Source: Chondrosia reniformis
Lineage: Eukaryota > Porifera > Demospongiae > Chondrillida > Chondrillidae
Assembly: GCA_947172415.1 (NCBI GenBank)
Contig: OX359197.1
Location: 7,627,673 to 7,691,672, forward strand
DNA: 64,000 nucleotides
Direction: 5' to 3'
This document shows, in pieces, positions 50,157 to 64,000 of this stretch. The notes under the pieces were generated by a model, which saw only the letters and a list, made by a program, of their open reading frames with translations, was not told the DNA's origin and did not search any database. A program made the translations under genes and the position numbers. Every line of letters begins with the position of its first letter. The stretch's first letter is position 1.

Positions 50157-53100
50157 CATTGAATCTAATGTATGGTATTTATATTAATTTCATTCAATAT
50201 AATTTATATACATTTTTATCATGGCTTTCATTAATGCAAGATTTTGAGATTATAAATAAGAGTTGAACTTATAATTAGATAAAACAGCTATGAATATGAT
50301 TAATTTATGATACGTAAGCCCTTTTGCATACATACATCACCTAAAAGGGTGCGATAGTTTGTATAGTGAGTAGGACTGTGAGAAAACTGCATCCACCCAC
50401 AACCACAACATACAGCTACACTGGAGAGTTGCTAAGTATACAAGACTCTAATGAAATTAGTGCTGTGTTACCCTTTCCCTTAATCATGCATGACTGACTT
50501 CTTTGAAGATTCTTAGAAATTTGGAAGACAACATTGTATTGGGTTACTTAGGGACTGATCTACAGAGAACAGCATTTTAACATCTGCTGTGCAGCTAGCA
50601 ATAAGGCTCAGTCAACAAGTTGATGGGATGTGATCACCAAATGTGAGCCAGCAAGGAGACAGATAGTTGAGATATGTCCTACAAGCATAACCCAAACCAG
50701 GTGTAAATGCTGGTTCCCTGATCTCAGTTGTATGCTTTACTGATCCCATAAGAATGTTTTACTTCCAGAAGAAGGTTACAGTTGCAGAGATATATTTAGT
50801 ATTTTAAGTTTACAATATAGTGATGTCATTCAGTAGACTAGGAAAAGGTCAGTATGAGAGAAACCTGCTAGGCCTTTCAAATGGGATCTGTGTATCTAAA
50901 GTTAGTACTGGATCTATGAGATGTCACTGCCTCCAAATGTGTTTTAATATAAATATGTTTACACTATATGGATTGAAATTTTTTATGTTACCATGACAAC
51001 TAATCCATCAGAAGACATAATGTATGTTTAGAGAATTCAAGGGTTTAATTAGATAATCATTTTGTATAACTGTTGGAATTTAAGACTTATTAATAAAGTG
51101 CCTTTTGTTAGCAGCTAGGAAAAGTGACTGGAGCAGTAATTTGGTTAAGGCAGTAAACCAATGAGTTGTTGTTCAAGGGAGCAGAGGCCTTGAGTGGAAG
51201 TTGGGTGAGGTGAAATTAAACTAGTCTGGTACAACCAGACGTACTGATTACATAAGGTCTTGAGAGAGTGCACTAGAAAGCATTCTATAATGATATTCAT
51301 ATATATTAATAATATTCATAGTTTACATAGAGCCAAAGGTATCAATTTTAACACTATTCATGCAGTAAATACAACTCTTGCTGATGAGACCCTCCCTCTA
51401 CCACACCTACTCTGCTTTTGCTGTACGTTTAGGTCTCTCATTTTGGCCAATTTGACACACCAAATCATCCACCTTGATGTGAAATGGGTGGAAGAGTGGA
51501 CAAATGGGTGGACGAGTGGACAAATGGGTGGAAGAGTGGACAAATGGGTGGACGAGTGGACAAATGGGTAGATGAGTGGATGGGTGATTGGGTGGACGGG
51601 TGACTGGGTGGGTGGATGAGTGGACAAACCTATCTTCATATATATGTCAACTAAAGGTGACAGTGTCAAGTGTAGATACAGCTATCTGTGTGTTACAATT
51701 GGAGTTGGAGTCAAATCACTAATTTAATGAGTTCATGTCTAGAATGTATTATCTAAGGCAGCTGAAGTGGTGGTTAAGGGCTGAATAGCAGACAAGTTGC
51801 AGCTGCACTATGTCATAATACTGTCTGTCCAGAATGGGAGATATAAGGTTGGGTAAACAACCTACATAAACTTGCTCCCTGGGCACAGCACTCATTCCCA
51901 CTGGAGACCCCCACTGGTACCAGCTGCTCTTGGCACAGCTAGTAATGAGATTCATGACTTTGTTTATATATAGCAGGAAAGCTGGTGTGGTCAGTGAACT
52001 CATTGCATCACATTCCACAACTGACATTCCTTTGATGTGGTCAGCCGGGACTGACCTCTGGCTCTACTAAACATACAGAACTTGATCCAGACTCTCCATC
52101 AGACAAATGAGAAGGAAGCTTGTTGCTTGCTGTCAGTGACTGTTCCAATTTTAAGAAATCAAGTGCACTGTGTTAACCAAGTCTAGACCCAATGAAAGTT
52201 CACACTCATTATTTATCTAAACAATACAGCTCTAATATTCTGATCAACCAGACTGGCAGGATGAAGTGGTAAACAATTCAGTTGTTTCATCAGAGTGTTT
52301 TCCAATGGGAAGTCTTCCTGGCCAACCACATTGAGTGATCAGTTGGTGGAGGCTGTTTCTATTGGTCTGCCAGATGTCAGGGGTTGGAACAATGGATTAA
52401 TTACAAGGTAGACAAAGCAATGAAGAATTAGAAACATGGAGGTGTAAAAAAATGGATATTGGAAGGGGCAGTGAGATGTGTTGTCTGAGTGGAGCACGCC
52501 CAAAGCAGTCAGCTCCCCAACCTACCCCACCAGCCCCACCAGCTAAGGCCCTAAGGTGTACAGCTGACACTCGACTTCATAGCACTTCACATGACACTAT
52601 TATGGTCAGCGAAGCCAGGGAATGTGATAAAAATAATATATAGCCCGAGGAAACTACAGGTGCCGAAATTAAATGGCTGCGAATAGAACGAGTCATTTCG
52701 TTAAACTTCGTTTGCACACTCGCTTTCAGTTTATTCTGACCCTACGAAAATGGCTTTCCAATGTTTATAGAGCCGAATTGTATCTGCACTAGTAATTCGA
52801 TTTTGGATTTGCCATTACTCGTAAAGGAAATTGCACAATCCTTCGATGACTTTACGACCTATTACATGTATTATGATCAAAAAAGAAATTTTAATGATAG
52901 AAACACAACAATATAGAACAACAATATATACATTCTTATTTTGATTTAGACCCATAAGAAGCATTTTGAATGTGCAGAGGCCATTCAGAATATTTCATCA
53001 TCTGATTTCCATTTGGTAATTTGGAAAAAGCAGTTTGTCAGTAATTTGGATCTCAACAATTGCATGTCATAGTAATATAAATAATATGAAAAGTGACTGC

Positions 53101-53579
53101 TCTTTATTCAGCAAGGAAATGTAAGTTGTTCCCAAATACCCCCCTCCCTGAACTTAACTAGATTCATGAGTGTATGAATCCTATTAAGATTTATGTGTCT
53201 CACACCCCTTTCCAAAGCTTGTTTCATTTGGTTGGCATGGTAACCAACCTGTAGCATCTGTTACTTGACCTGGTCCAAAATGATGTCAAATTACTTCATT
53301 CGTCACCTTTACCTGTCAGACCTAACAATCCTTGAGGATCAGTTCTAATTTATTGTGTTCTGATTAACAGGGCGCATGCGGTTAACAACATATATCATTG
53401 ACGCCAACTGTAGGTCACATGAAGTTATGATCAATGCCTGTGAACCCGCCAATACACCACCAAAGGTCAATATGTATGTAGGTACAATTTATAAAATATC
53501 ACTGAATTCTGCAACAAACGGTTCTTTCAATTATACAATTTGTGGAGTTACTAACAAGTAGTTTGGCAAATTTTTTATT
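50157..53579. other. 3.4-kb region without recognised genes, downstream of Sox
   Basis: The first part is AT-rich Sox 3' UTR-like sequence. A 20-bp repeat lies at 51482-51620. A minus-strand frame at 51749-52027 is open for about 90 codons but unrecognised. Regulatory sequence for Sox may lie here; I see no specific site to support that. Confidence 0.5.
51482..51620. repeat. 20-bp GTGGACAAATGGGTGG minisatellite
   Basis: Five to seven degenerate copies of AGAGTGGACAAATGGGTGGA, turning into GGGTGGATGAG-type units at the right end. Confidence 0.85.
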
Positions 53580-56067
53580 TCAATTTGATCTACTAGCAAA
53601 TCTTGTGAGTTTTGCATAAGCAGAGACTCTCCCATCGATCAGCATGAGCAGCTTCTTGACATGAAATGTGTTGGTCACTCCTATTTGCTGTAGATCCTCC
53701 TCATTCAGCCCGAGAAGTAAGGTCCCATCAATGGCTTCCTTGCGGAAGAGGGTGACATAGTCTGACAGGTTGACGGCCACCAGGAGGTCAATAACCTGAT
53801 CCTCATCTAAACTGTTTATATAAGAGATGTTTCTCTCCTTCTGCGCCTCCTTCTCCTCCTGGCTCTGGGACTGTGGGTGGGGAGAAGGCGGAGTGATCAC
53901 ATGGTGGGACATTCCCACAGCTGTAGGCTGCCTCCGCAGAAGTTCCAACTCCTTTTCAAGTCGACTGACTTTCCCTTTTAGTTTGCTATTTTCAGTTTTC
54001 AAACGTTGCAAAGCGAACTCAATATTTCCTTCTGAAGTGGGTGTGGTTGCAGATCTTGGAATGGGTGTGGCAAATGGCATGGGCTTAGTTTCTCTATCTA
54101 GGTAATCATAATTAGATTCATTATCTGCACTCAAATATATACAGTAGCATTACTCTATGTTTCATAGCAGAGAGTTTTCTACTTACTTCCGACAATATTT
54201 GACATGTACTTTTTCATGTCAACATACTGATCTGCAGTGTCTTCCTTGCAGCTTGTGGAAGAGCTACCGAGAGAAGGCAGAGGAAGGTCTGAAAGAGAAG
54301 CACTGGGAACAACACCTGCTCCCCCTTCTGATGCCAGTCCGCCAGTGTTGGAGTATAGAGGTTGTATCTCAGCATAACCATCTGATTCTGACTTCCATTG
54401 AGGTAGAGCCAGTCTTTCTGGTCCAGCAGTCAACTTTGCCCATCCTGGCAGAGTACTGTACTTTGACTGATCTTTGTGCCTCTCACCTGCCAACTGAGAC
54501 CTACCATTAACAATACTTTGGCAGTATACAGTGGATATGTTGTTGTTATATGTACATTATTGCCAACAACGCACCTCATGTTCTTTAACGAATCCACTGG
54601 TGTTGGGACCACTGGTGGAGTGGATGGCCTGGCTGAATTACTGTGGCCTCCAGTTAAACTCTTTAGGACTGTACAATGCCCAACTGTGTAGTTCACATGC
54701 GAGTATAACTTGTGCTGAAGGCCACTAGTAGAGACTGAGCTACACCGTCTTGTGATGTTGGTCACCAAGAACTTACTAGTTTTGAACCCTATATTGCATG
54801 GAAACAGTTCTAGTATGTGCTTATGATGACTGATGCTGGACAGGGCACATGTACCTGGTTCAGCTTCTACAGGTTCTACAGGGAGGGGGAGTGTGATGGG
54901 TAGCTCCAAACTAGGCTCCATGGCAACCTCATTGGAAACCTTTCTAACTACACAAGTTACTTCTTCACACACCTCAGAACAAGTCACCATCTGTCAAATG
55001 AGACTCTTACATGCAATCAATGTACACATAGTGAATGAGGTTTTAGCCACCGCTTCCATGCACCTCACAGAGGATTGAATGTTAAGCGCTTACATACCTC
55101 TGGCATCTTATCTCCACCAAAGACCACAAGTAATTTCTGTGGAAGATTTCTGCTAATGTGCTTCCAGACCTTATCAATTGGTAGCAAGTTGCTCTGTGGG
55201 TCAACTGTAAATCCACCTCTGACATCCATTGACAATTCAATTTCTTTCCCTTCAGGGGTGGCCAGCTGCATGTGGAGTGAAGGAATTTGACTCTAAGGGA
55301 GTCATACAAAAATGATTTGTTTACACTCTTACTGTCAGTATCCTACGATGTCGTAATCCACCAGGCTTAGACTTGACGTATAGTGGAAATAGAATGTCCT
55401 CTTTGTCAAATAAGGACTTGTCAGCTGAGGTGTGATGTCTCTTTGTGGCTTTGACTGAAGTGGGGAGCATTGGCAAGCTTACCAAGTCTGACACCTGCAG
55501 GCATGGATGGGTGACTGGGTGACTGGGTAACTGGGTGGGTGGGTGGATGGATGGACAGATGGATGGATGGATGGATAAATAACTACTCACTTTATCCAAA
55601 GTGGAGTTTGAGTAAGAACTATAGTCAAAGTTTTCTCCGAGCAATGCGAAGTGGAGTGAGGAATTACTTGGAATTGAATGTATCTTCCTGTCATTGTCTA
55701 AAGCTTTCAAAACTTTAGTCTTTAAAAGAGCTTCACACAAGTAAATGTCTCCCTTTGTAAAGTAATCATCTTCTCCATAACAATGGTATCCATTAACTAC
55801 CTTGAACAGCTAAAAAATAGTTTCAAATACTTTATAGTAATTGTGAATATTCATATTAGTGGCAAATACAAATGGCTAATTAACCTGAGGTAGAGTTGCC
55901 TCCTGTAACATATCATAAAGTGTTGGCTCTCCTGCACACTGGTCCAACAGAAGAGGTGTACTTGTGGTCCTCTTTCTGAGTGTGCTGTCAGGAAAGACCT
56001 GTAAAGGTGTTCTACGAATAGGCACAGACGGCCTTTCCTTATAAGGTGAGGTATAGTGTGAGGACAT
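53580..56067 (-). CDS. CABIT + SAM domain signalling adaptor (GAREM-like, tentative)
   Basis: Exon 1 (ATG at 56065-56067) reads SSHYTSPYKERPSVPIRRTP. The next exons give a CABIT-like region (TLPQLFKVVNGYHCYGEDDY ... KIHSIPSNSSLHFALL; then KEIELSMDVRGGFTVDPQSN). A linker rich in Ser, Pro and Tyr contains YAEIQPLYSN and YVDMKKYM. YVDM fits the YxxM site bound by PI3K SH2 domains and YAEI fits a Src-type SH2 ligand. The last exons have a coiled coil (ALQRLKTENSKLKGKVSRLE) and a C-terminal SAM domain (QVIDLLVAVNLSDYVTLFRK ... LLGLNEEDLQQIG). CABIT plus SAM with tyrosine motifs is the GAREM layout, acting downstream of receptor tyrosine kinases through GRB2-type adaptors. The CABIT call rests on pattern only. 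Confidence 0.6.
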
Positions 56068-56605
56068 CACTTCAGGTAGAGGGTACGTATAGTAGAATAA
56101 TAGCCAGAGAGGGTGTACCCTAATCTACACTTGCGAGTTACTGTTTAACTTTCTGCTCCTATTTTGGTTTACTGAGAGAAAAGCCTGGATGGAGTTGTTA
56201 TATAGAAAGATACCTTTGAATGAAAAATTTACATATACAAAAGGAAATATATTGCTTCAAATTCACTTTCATTTTTAGAAAAAACATACCAACACCGATT
56301 CACTTAAAGTTCTGAAAGTGGAAACACTTGAGGAAAGATTTATCAAAATACAGAGCAAATTCCATAAGTAATTGGATTAGCTAGTTTCTGTTTTAATTTG
56401 TGACGACGCTGGCAACAATATTAATGTGCCTAATTAATCAGCTCCAGTAAAATAATTAATGTATGCAAAGTATTCTCATAAGCTGGGTGTGCGTTATATG
56501 GTATGTTTCTGGACAAAAGATCCAGCTAATGGTACTTCCATCAAATTGACTAAGGGGGCGTGGCGTGCCGCCATTTTGTGAAAACGTGAGGTTTCTTTTG
56601 ATAAA
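56068..56605. other. Divergent promoter region, CABIT-SAM adaptor / C1orf131-like
   Basis: 538 bp between two divergent starts. AT-rich in the middle. No coding sequence or known site identified. Confidence 0.5.
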
Positions 56606-57408
56606 ATGGCGGCTCAGAAAGGAAGGGTTGTACCAGAAGTAATTTACTTTGAAGAGCCAAGTCCTTCAGAGGGAGGAGTTACGCGCAGAAAAAACAAACT
56701 AAAAGAAAGGCGTTTATTTCTGGTGAGTATTACCGATTTGAGTACGAGTGCAAATGATGTATAAAGTCGTTTTCTCCCAGAGGGGAGACGTCACTGAAAT
56801 ATATTCCACAAATCCGAACCAACTGGACGCGAGTTCTGGGGAAGGAGACGATACTTTTGACAGTGATTTAGCAGTGGATATCGATATAAAGAACTCGTTG
56901 AACGAAGTACAGTGCTTTTATTTGAACAGTTTGGAAGGAAAGAAGAGAAGAAAGTATCTCGAACAGAGAGCGAAACAACTTGGAGGAGATGTGAGTTGGT
57001 CCTTGTGATCGTGTACGTTCGTCCCATTCCAACTGCGGGTGCAATGCAGGGACACAAGAAGGTTAAAATGCCTTATCCCAAGTACATTGAACTGCAGAAG
57101 AGGCTACGAGAACGGGAGAAGGAGCGTTCTGAAGAGGTGGGCATTCAATCAGTGTGTAGGGTGTATTAAGTGACGTATTCAAACTTGAACATTTACTAGA
57201 TGAGAGCTGGCCGAGTCTTGAGAAAGAAGAAAAAGCAAGTTGCCCAATCCAAGTACGTATAGTGACGTGACCTGTTGCATTGCCGGTTGATATAAGAGCC
57301 ATTGTTGTGTCCTGCAGAGTTGGAGGTCGTTGGCGCGATAACCTTAAAGGCTTGAACAGCCGAGCAGGCCGCATGAAAAAGGGTGTTTTAACTGTGCACA
57401 AAATGTAA
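56606..57408 (+). CDS. C1orf131-like (DUF4602) basic protein, tentative
   Basis: Small four- or five-exon gene. The ATG at 56606 begins MAAQKGRVVPEVIYFEEPSP. Later exons give LEGKKRRKYLEQRAKQLGGD, MPYPKYIELQKRLREREKER, RAGRVLRKKKKQVAQSK and a final RAGRMKKGVLTVHKM before TAA (57406-57408). The strongly basic, helical character with a short G-R-x-K-x-G-V-L C-terminal motif resembles C1orf131, related to yeast Faf1 in 40S ribosome assembly. Similarity is short, so the assignment is cautious. TMEM129 starts 46 bp after the stop. Confidence 0.5.
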
Positions 57409-57454
57409 TTAAGTAAATTTGATTATACAATGGGAATTTCCCTGCGAGATCAAG

Positions 57455-59187
57455 ATGGCGGATGTCATTTTATTTAGCATTATTTTTTGGTTCCTGTATA
57501 TTTTAGAAGTTAAAGGTAATGTGCGGTTCAACCTATTCACAGCCAAACACGATCGATTTCCATTCCTTTGTAGGCATGCACCCTCAGGAGTTTAGAAGTG
57601 CTGGCATTACTCTGACGCACATAATTAAATCGTATGGTTGGCTAGGATTTGAGGTAAGTTCAGTGCGTGACAGGCTAGTGGGTGTGTCCCCCAGGTAGGC
57701 TAGTGGGTGTGGCTCGACACAATCTATTTTATACTGCCGATAGGAGTTGGATTTTGTTGGTTATCATGTGAGACGAACAACGGTACTGACAGCTCTGCAT
57801 TCTCTGCTCCCTCTCTGCTACCTAATTGGACTACAAGTACTGGAACCTTCCATTAATGTAGTGAGTGTATGATATCTGTATTTTATTGACCATTTGTGTA
57901 TACTAATCTTTCCTTTGCAGTTGATGCCTTGGAAATCTGTTTGGTATGTTCAAGTAGTGGTAGCCATTTTGTTGCTATCAGTAGGAACTGGATTTTCTGT
58001 TAGTGCATGGTGGTATGCAGGTAACTATAGCAACCATCCATTGATCAAAGAATTGTCCTCATTTGACCAACCATTACAGTAAGTTGGTATAGTAACAATG
58101 TATGGAGATGATGCCTGGTTCCATTTGCATATACGTACACAGTATTACAAGAAGCAGTGTCAACTGCGAGTATAGAAGTCTAAATAAGTTTCTGTCAAGT
58201 AAGTTTAGCAGTAAAGGAGGATTGTGTCACACACAATTGGACAGCACTTGAGTGATGTGTTGGTTACAAGTATTAGGTTCCCACTCTGTGGTAGTCACTG
58301 ACACTTGGATCATGAGAATAGGACCTCACTCTGTGAGGGTGCTCAGACAGTATGATGCTGTTCTGAAGTGAGTTTCCTCCTGGCTCCTCCTCATCATGTG
58401 ATAGTCACATGATTGTCCTCTGATAGTGTTTCTAAAGCTGATGAGCACATTCTTTCAGTTGATGGACCAACTTCAGCCCAGTACCTCACAATTGAGGTAT
58501 GGTGTTGTGGTGATTGTGTGAGCTTCATTAATGCATCCATGTCTTTGTAGGTTATAAGTGTAAATGTTAAAGTAAAGTCATTTAGTGAGTTGAGTTATGT
58601 TTGCATCTGTTCTTGTGTAAACTGAATGTGCATTGACAGCAGATATTCGATTAAATGCTTTGGAATATGGCCAGCTGAAGGAGCGAGTGAGTGCTCCTTT
58701 GCGAACAGCCAGAAGTGTTATTATCCAGCAATCTCTGAGTGACCAGTTTGTGAGAGCATTTCAAGAAAGGGTAACAGAGAATGGAAACTTTTCTCTCTCT
58801 CAAGGATCACAAGTAAGTCATATGCCCACTCTGACACACCCTGGACACACCCCTTTTCCCTCAATTATAAGATACCAGAGAACTGTATTGGCTGTTTGCA
58901 GATTCAAAGTAACATAAAATTGCAGAAAATGTGCAATGATCCTGAAGTGAGTACAGACAATGTGTTCCCATTCCAAATTTAAGTTGATAGAAGTCCCATT
59001 TCACTTCTAGATTGGACCCTGTGTGCAGTGCTCCTGTAGACCGTTGTGGTGTTTGTCATGTATGGCCAAGTGGTTTGCAAGTAGGCAGGACCAGAATAAT
59101 CCTCAGACCTGGATGGCAGGGACTGCCCCATGCCCAATGTGTAGAGCAACATTCTGTGTTCTAGATGTACTTTTAGTGACTAGATGA
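57455..59187 (+). CDS. TMEM129: TMEM129-type E3 ubiquitin ligase
   Basis: The multi-exon gene begins MADVILFSIIFWFLYILEVK. Exons read FRSAGITLTHIIKSYGWLGF, YHVRRTTVLTALHSLLPLCY, the membrane segment VVVAILLLSVGTGFSVSAWW, DTWIMRI, RTARSVIIQQSLSDQFVRAF and the C-terminal atypical RING CVQCSCRPLWCLSCMAKWFA, CPMCRATFCVLD, then stop at 59187. This matches TMEM129 throughout. TMEM129 is an ER membrane ubiquitin ligase that works with Derlin/p97 in ER-associated degradation. Three N-terminal membrane segments are visible. The start was chosen 46 bp after the preceding stop on the same strand. Confidence 0.92.
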
Positions 59188-59512
59188 TGAGGATAACCCT
59201 ATAATTATTATGTTGTATTTATGATATACATTGAATGTCATGTGAGAATGGGGAAAGTAGCAGGTTCTAGATGGGAGTTCCCTCCCAGGTCATATGAACC
59301 TTTGTAAAATTAATTGCTCACTAACAACAGACTTTCCCTTCGCAAAGGTCTCATTTTTGTGGTCTTTATGCTCATCACAAGACCACTGTATGAGGTCATT
59401 GCTACAATGAATATCATTATAATCCCTTATTTGGTATAAGGGGTGTAGATCGTTTTTATAAAAGCCCGTGTTGCAAATAGCATGTATTTAGAGAGAGCCA
59501 AAGCTAAGAGAA
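59188..59512. other. Intergenic, TMEM129 to Ig-like gene 5
   Basis: 325 bp of AT-rich sequence. TATAAA is present at about 59456, 57 bp before the next start. No exon seen. Confidence 0.5.
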
Positions 59513-61051
59513 ATGAAGAAGTTTGTAAGTATCAAGTTCTTGGTGTGGCAGTGTCTTGTGGCATGTCTGGCTGGGGAACAAATGTCAGATGAAAGATATA
59601 CTATTAAATTTGATGATGTTGGCAAAATTACTAGGTGTTTCGATATTGAACTTATGACTATAGCTCTTCTAGAGCCAAATAAAAACAATACCTTGAAGAT
59701 GATGTGCTCAGAGGAGGCCCCATTTTACCACAATGGAGTGGAGATAAGCAATGGATCTTCACAACTTGAGGTCGCCTACAGCACTGAAGCAGATATAATG
59801 GAGAAGCAGGGGCAGTACACGTGTGGGGATACCTTCAATGCCAGCAATTCAGTATACCTAATAGGTAAGACTGTCATGCCATTCAAGTGCTGCGGTACTA
59901 CATGTAATGCATACTCCTATAGGTGTGCCATTCGAGCTAAGTGACAGTAAAGTCATGCATTATGCAGTTCCTAATCGTCCCATTGAATTAAAGTGTCCAC
60001 TCAACTTTGTCAGGCTCCCAAGCATCAACTATACAGTCACTTGGCGCCACAAGAAAGACAGCATTTCTCATTGCAGAGGAACGTCTTGTAATATTGCCAG
60101 AGTGCCGGATGCTCCTACACGATACAGCTGCAGAACTGAGCTTCTACATGCAGACTCTAGGCAGTGTCGCTTCCTCCCTGAATGGAGCAGCTTTATAGTG
60201 CACCCTTTATGTGAGTTGCCCTAGGCTCTGCGGCACAGAGTGTATGTTGTGTCAGGTGCTCCCTCCTGCTACAGATAATGAGGTTGTAGAGGTGACTACA
60301 AATGCAAGAGTGATTCGGGTCAACAGCAGTGTCAATGTGACCTGCCACATTTGTCCCAGCATTCTCAAGAGAGGCAATCTGGTTAGAGTGTTATTTCTCC
60401 TCAATGGTAGACCGGCTGATTACACAGTGTCTGTCAATACTTCCAACTCTATAACAAACACCCTAAGGGTGTCGAAAGCTGGCCAATCTACAGTTGGATG
60501 TAATGTTATACAACTTGGAGACAACGGAAATGTAACCAATGAAGCTATGTTAAACATCACTGTTTTAGGTAAATTGATCATGTGACTATCACATGACCAT
60601 AATGTGATACACCTGTACTTGCATTTCACTCACAGGTATACCAGAGGTAAATCTAATTGGTGAAGGATGCACTACAATGGTTTCTATTGAACCTCAGTCG
60701 TACAAAGTGTATGTCAACATCTTTGACCAGGCAAATCTGAAGGAAATGTCCATGACGGAAGGGAATTGCTATCAGTGTACCCACAGAGTAGGGAATTGCA
60801 GAGAAGCCATCCTACCTGTCAATTATCACCTAGCTAGAATGGACTGGAATAAGATTAAACAGCTGATTGCACTACGTCAAGTGATGGTTCAGTTTTACTA
60901 CAAGTATGATAATATCAGTGGGGACTGTAGCTCTCCTGAATTACTAAATGTTCCAGATACTTGTGGGGGCGTGGTAGTAGGTGTGTCAACTGCCTTGTTA
61001 GTAACACTTCTTCTCTCATATTTAACAGTTTTTTGTAGTTCAATTTTGTAA
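59513..61051 (+). CDS. Ig-like gene 5: probable GPI-anchored or short-tailed surface protein
   Basis: Four exons, 59513-59864, 59923-60210, 60275-60568 and 60636-61051, all with phase 1 junctions, give 449 residues. A signal peptide (KFLVWQCLVACLAG) opens exon 1. Each exon encodes one Ig-like or related beta-sandwich domain (TLKMMCSEE...GQYTCGD; IELKCPLN...YTVTWRHK...RYSCRTE; SVNVTCHIC...STVGCNV; plus a cysteine-rich fourth, CYQCTHRVGNC). The protein ends in a hydrophobic stretch (VVVGVSTALLVTLLLSYLTV, FCSSIL) with no cytoplasmic tail. That suggests a GPI anchor signal or a tail-less membrane anchor. It shares the phase 1 exon logic of the Ig-like cluster 39 kb to the left but sits alone between housekeeping genes. 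Confidence 0.75.
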
Positions 61052-61241
61052 TATTTTCATTCGTTTAGTATTGTACTTGACAGTGAATAATAAATAAATT
61101 AGTTATCAAAGACATTATCCGAAAGGCAATAGTTTTTGTATATCAAGTGAAGAGCTCTCGATTTGCCTGCCAAAGCTGTAAGTTCAATGTGTGCATAATA
61201 AACAAGATAAATAATCTGAAAAAAGTTCCTTGATTGATGTC

Positions 61242-63226
<1,985 letters not shown>

Positions 63227-63279
63227 TTTCTATCAGTTCCCTAATCGATCGGGGTCAAAGGTGGAAAGAATATAATAAA
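63227..63279. promoter_or_regulatory. Bidirectional promoter, SMAP / EFR3
   Basis: Fifty-three bp between divergent start codons. It contains ATCGATCG at about 63244. Sharing is inferred from spacing. Confidence 0.55.
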
Positions 63280-64000
63280 ATGGCGTCGTGTTCTTGCTGC
63301 CGTAAGCCGCGCTACCAACGCCTCATCGATGGCCTATTTCCTTCAGAAATCGAAGGAGATATTAACAGAAACAACTTGGACCAGTTACTGTTCCTGGCAA
63401 AGTCCTCTCCGAGTCAACTTGATGACATCGGACTGTACCTCAATGTCAAGTTGAGAAAATTCGTTCGACTAAGCCGACTAAAGTACTGTACGACCTGGTT
63501 TGCGTGTGAGGTTGTTTGCGTTAGAGAACTCACTTGCCTTTCTGTAGTTTAATTGCACATTGTACTGCTGCGATGGTGGAACTGGTTCGCGCCAGTGACA
63601 GACGGACGGTGAGCCTGCTTGTCCGGTCGACCCTGTCCATGCTGTCCATTCTGCTGGACTCGCAGAACTCTCAGTTACATGTACTGGCAGCCAACACAGT
63701 AAGTCCGCAACGGCTAGCCCGTCCTCACCACGCTACAGGTGTCGTCTTGGTAAATATAGTTTTTAGCGTTCGCGGAAATGCCGGAAGAAAGGGCTAGTTA
63801 CCACTTGGAATACGACTTTGTGATTGACAGGTTCGGTTCGCTAGCGTTGCCTCCCAGTAGACCCAAGTAAGCTCCACCACCTGAAGTGACTACCTGTTAG
63901 AATGGGCTACATTTGTGTGAGTGAGTATGTGCTAGTAGTATAATGGCGTGTTCACTCTCACTTGTACAGACAAAGCAATGGAGAGGTTCGTGAAAAGGCG
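63280..64000 (+). CDS. EFR3: EFR3 (plasma-membrane PI4-kinase scaffold), 3' end outside window
   Basis: Exons 63280-63482, 63548-63698 and 63760-63866, and the start of a fourth near 63970. The protein begins MASCSCCRKPRYQRLIDGLF, with an N-terminal cysteine cluster as in EFR3, where palmitoylation anchors it to the plasma membrane. It continues LDQLLFLAKSSPSQLDDIGL, LIAHCTAAMVELVRASDRRT and FLAFAEMPEERASYHLEYDF, matching the first helical repeats of EFR3A/B. EFR3 recruits PI4KIIIalpha with TTC7. Reading phase is consistent across the three joins. The window cuts the gene after roughly 150 codons. Confidence 0.88.

Noticed and set aside
51749..52027. 92-codon minus-strand frame
   Set aside because: It starts with a methionine and has mixed composition, but I recognise no domain and find no partner exon or promoter. 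It is left as unproven.

Overview
The window is nuclear DNA from an animal. Genes have many short introns (mostly 50-150 bp, GT-AG). Start codons of neighbouring genes often lie head to head less than 150 bp apart. The gene set is metazoan: an NRBP pseudokinase, an XK-related scramblase, a Sox factor, P-Rex, EFR3, and Ig-like and LRR cell-surface or secreted proteins, together with flagellar RSPH10B. Compactness plus rapidly evolving Ig-like receptors with no clear vertebrate counterparts suggests an early-branching animal, most likely a demosponge. That placement is inference, because no taxonomic marker such as rRNA is present.

Layout: 1-3034 holds the 3' part of NRBP (+), entered through a minisatellite. 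3309-6227 is an XK-related membrane protein (+). 6446-20500 is a cluster of four Ig-like genes: two on the minus strand (one secreted, one transmembrane with a mucin-like stalk) and two on the plus strand (both transmembrane with long tails). A 5 kb repeat-rich stretch separates the two pairs. 21934-25210 (-) encodes a secreted LRR protein whose 13 repeats each occupy one 72-nt exon; it ends in a coiled coil and a C-terminal RDEL. 25879-34599 (-) is a full-length P-Rex. 34844-37760 (-) is eIF3e, head to head with a glutaredoxin-DEP-DUF547 fusion (37829-40127, +). 40229-48759 (-) is RSPH10B with MORN repeats, head to head with an intronless Sox gene (48894-50156, +). After about 3.4 kb without recognised genes come a CABIT+SAM adaptor (53580-56067, -), a C1orf131-like protein (+), TMEM129 (+), a fifth Ig-like gene with a GPI-type tail (59513-61051, +), the ArfGAP SMAP (61242-63226, -) and the start of EFR3 (63280 onward, +).

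The most unusual features are the Ig/LRR cluster, a candidate recognition locus, and the more than 20 minisatellites. Nearly all of these lie in introns, and several contain copies of their own intron's 5' or 3' splice site, as if the arrays arose by duplication of exon-intron boundaries.

Exon joins were worked out by eye from GT-AG signals, reading phase and family similarity. For the Ig, XKR and LRR genes the joined lengths are exact multiples of three. No alignments, transcripts or database searches were available.
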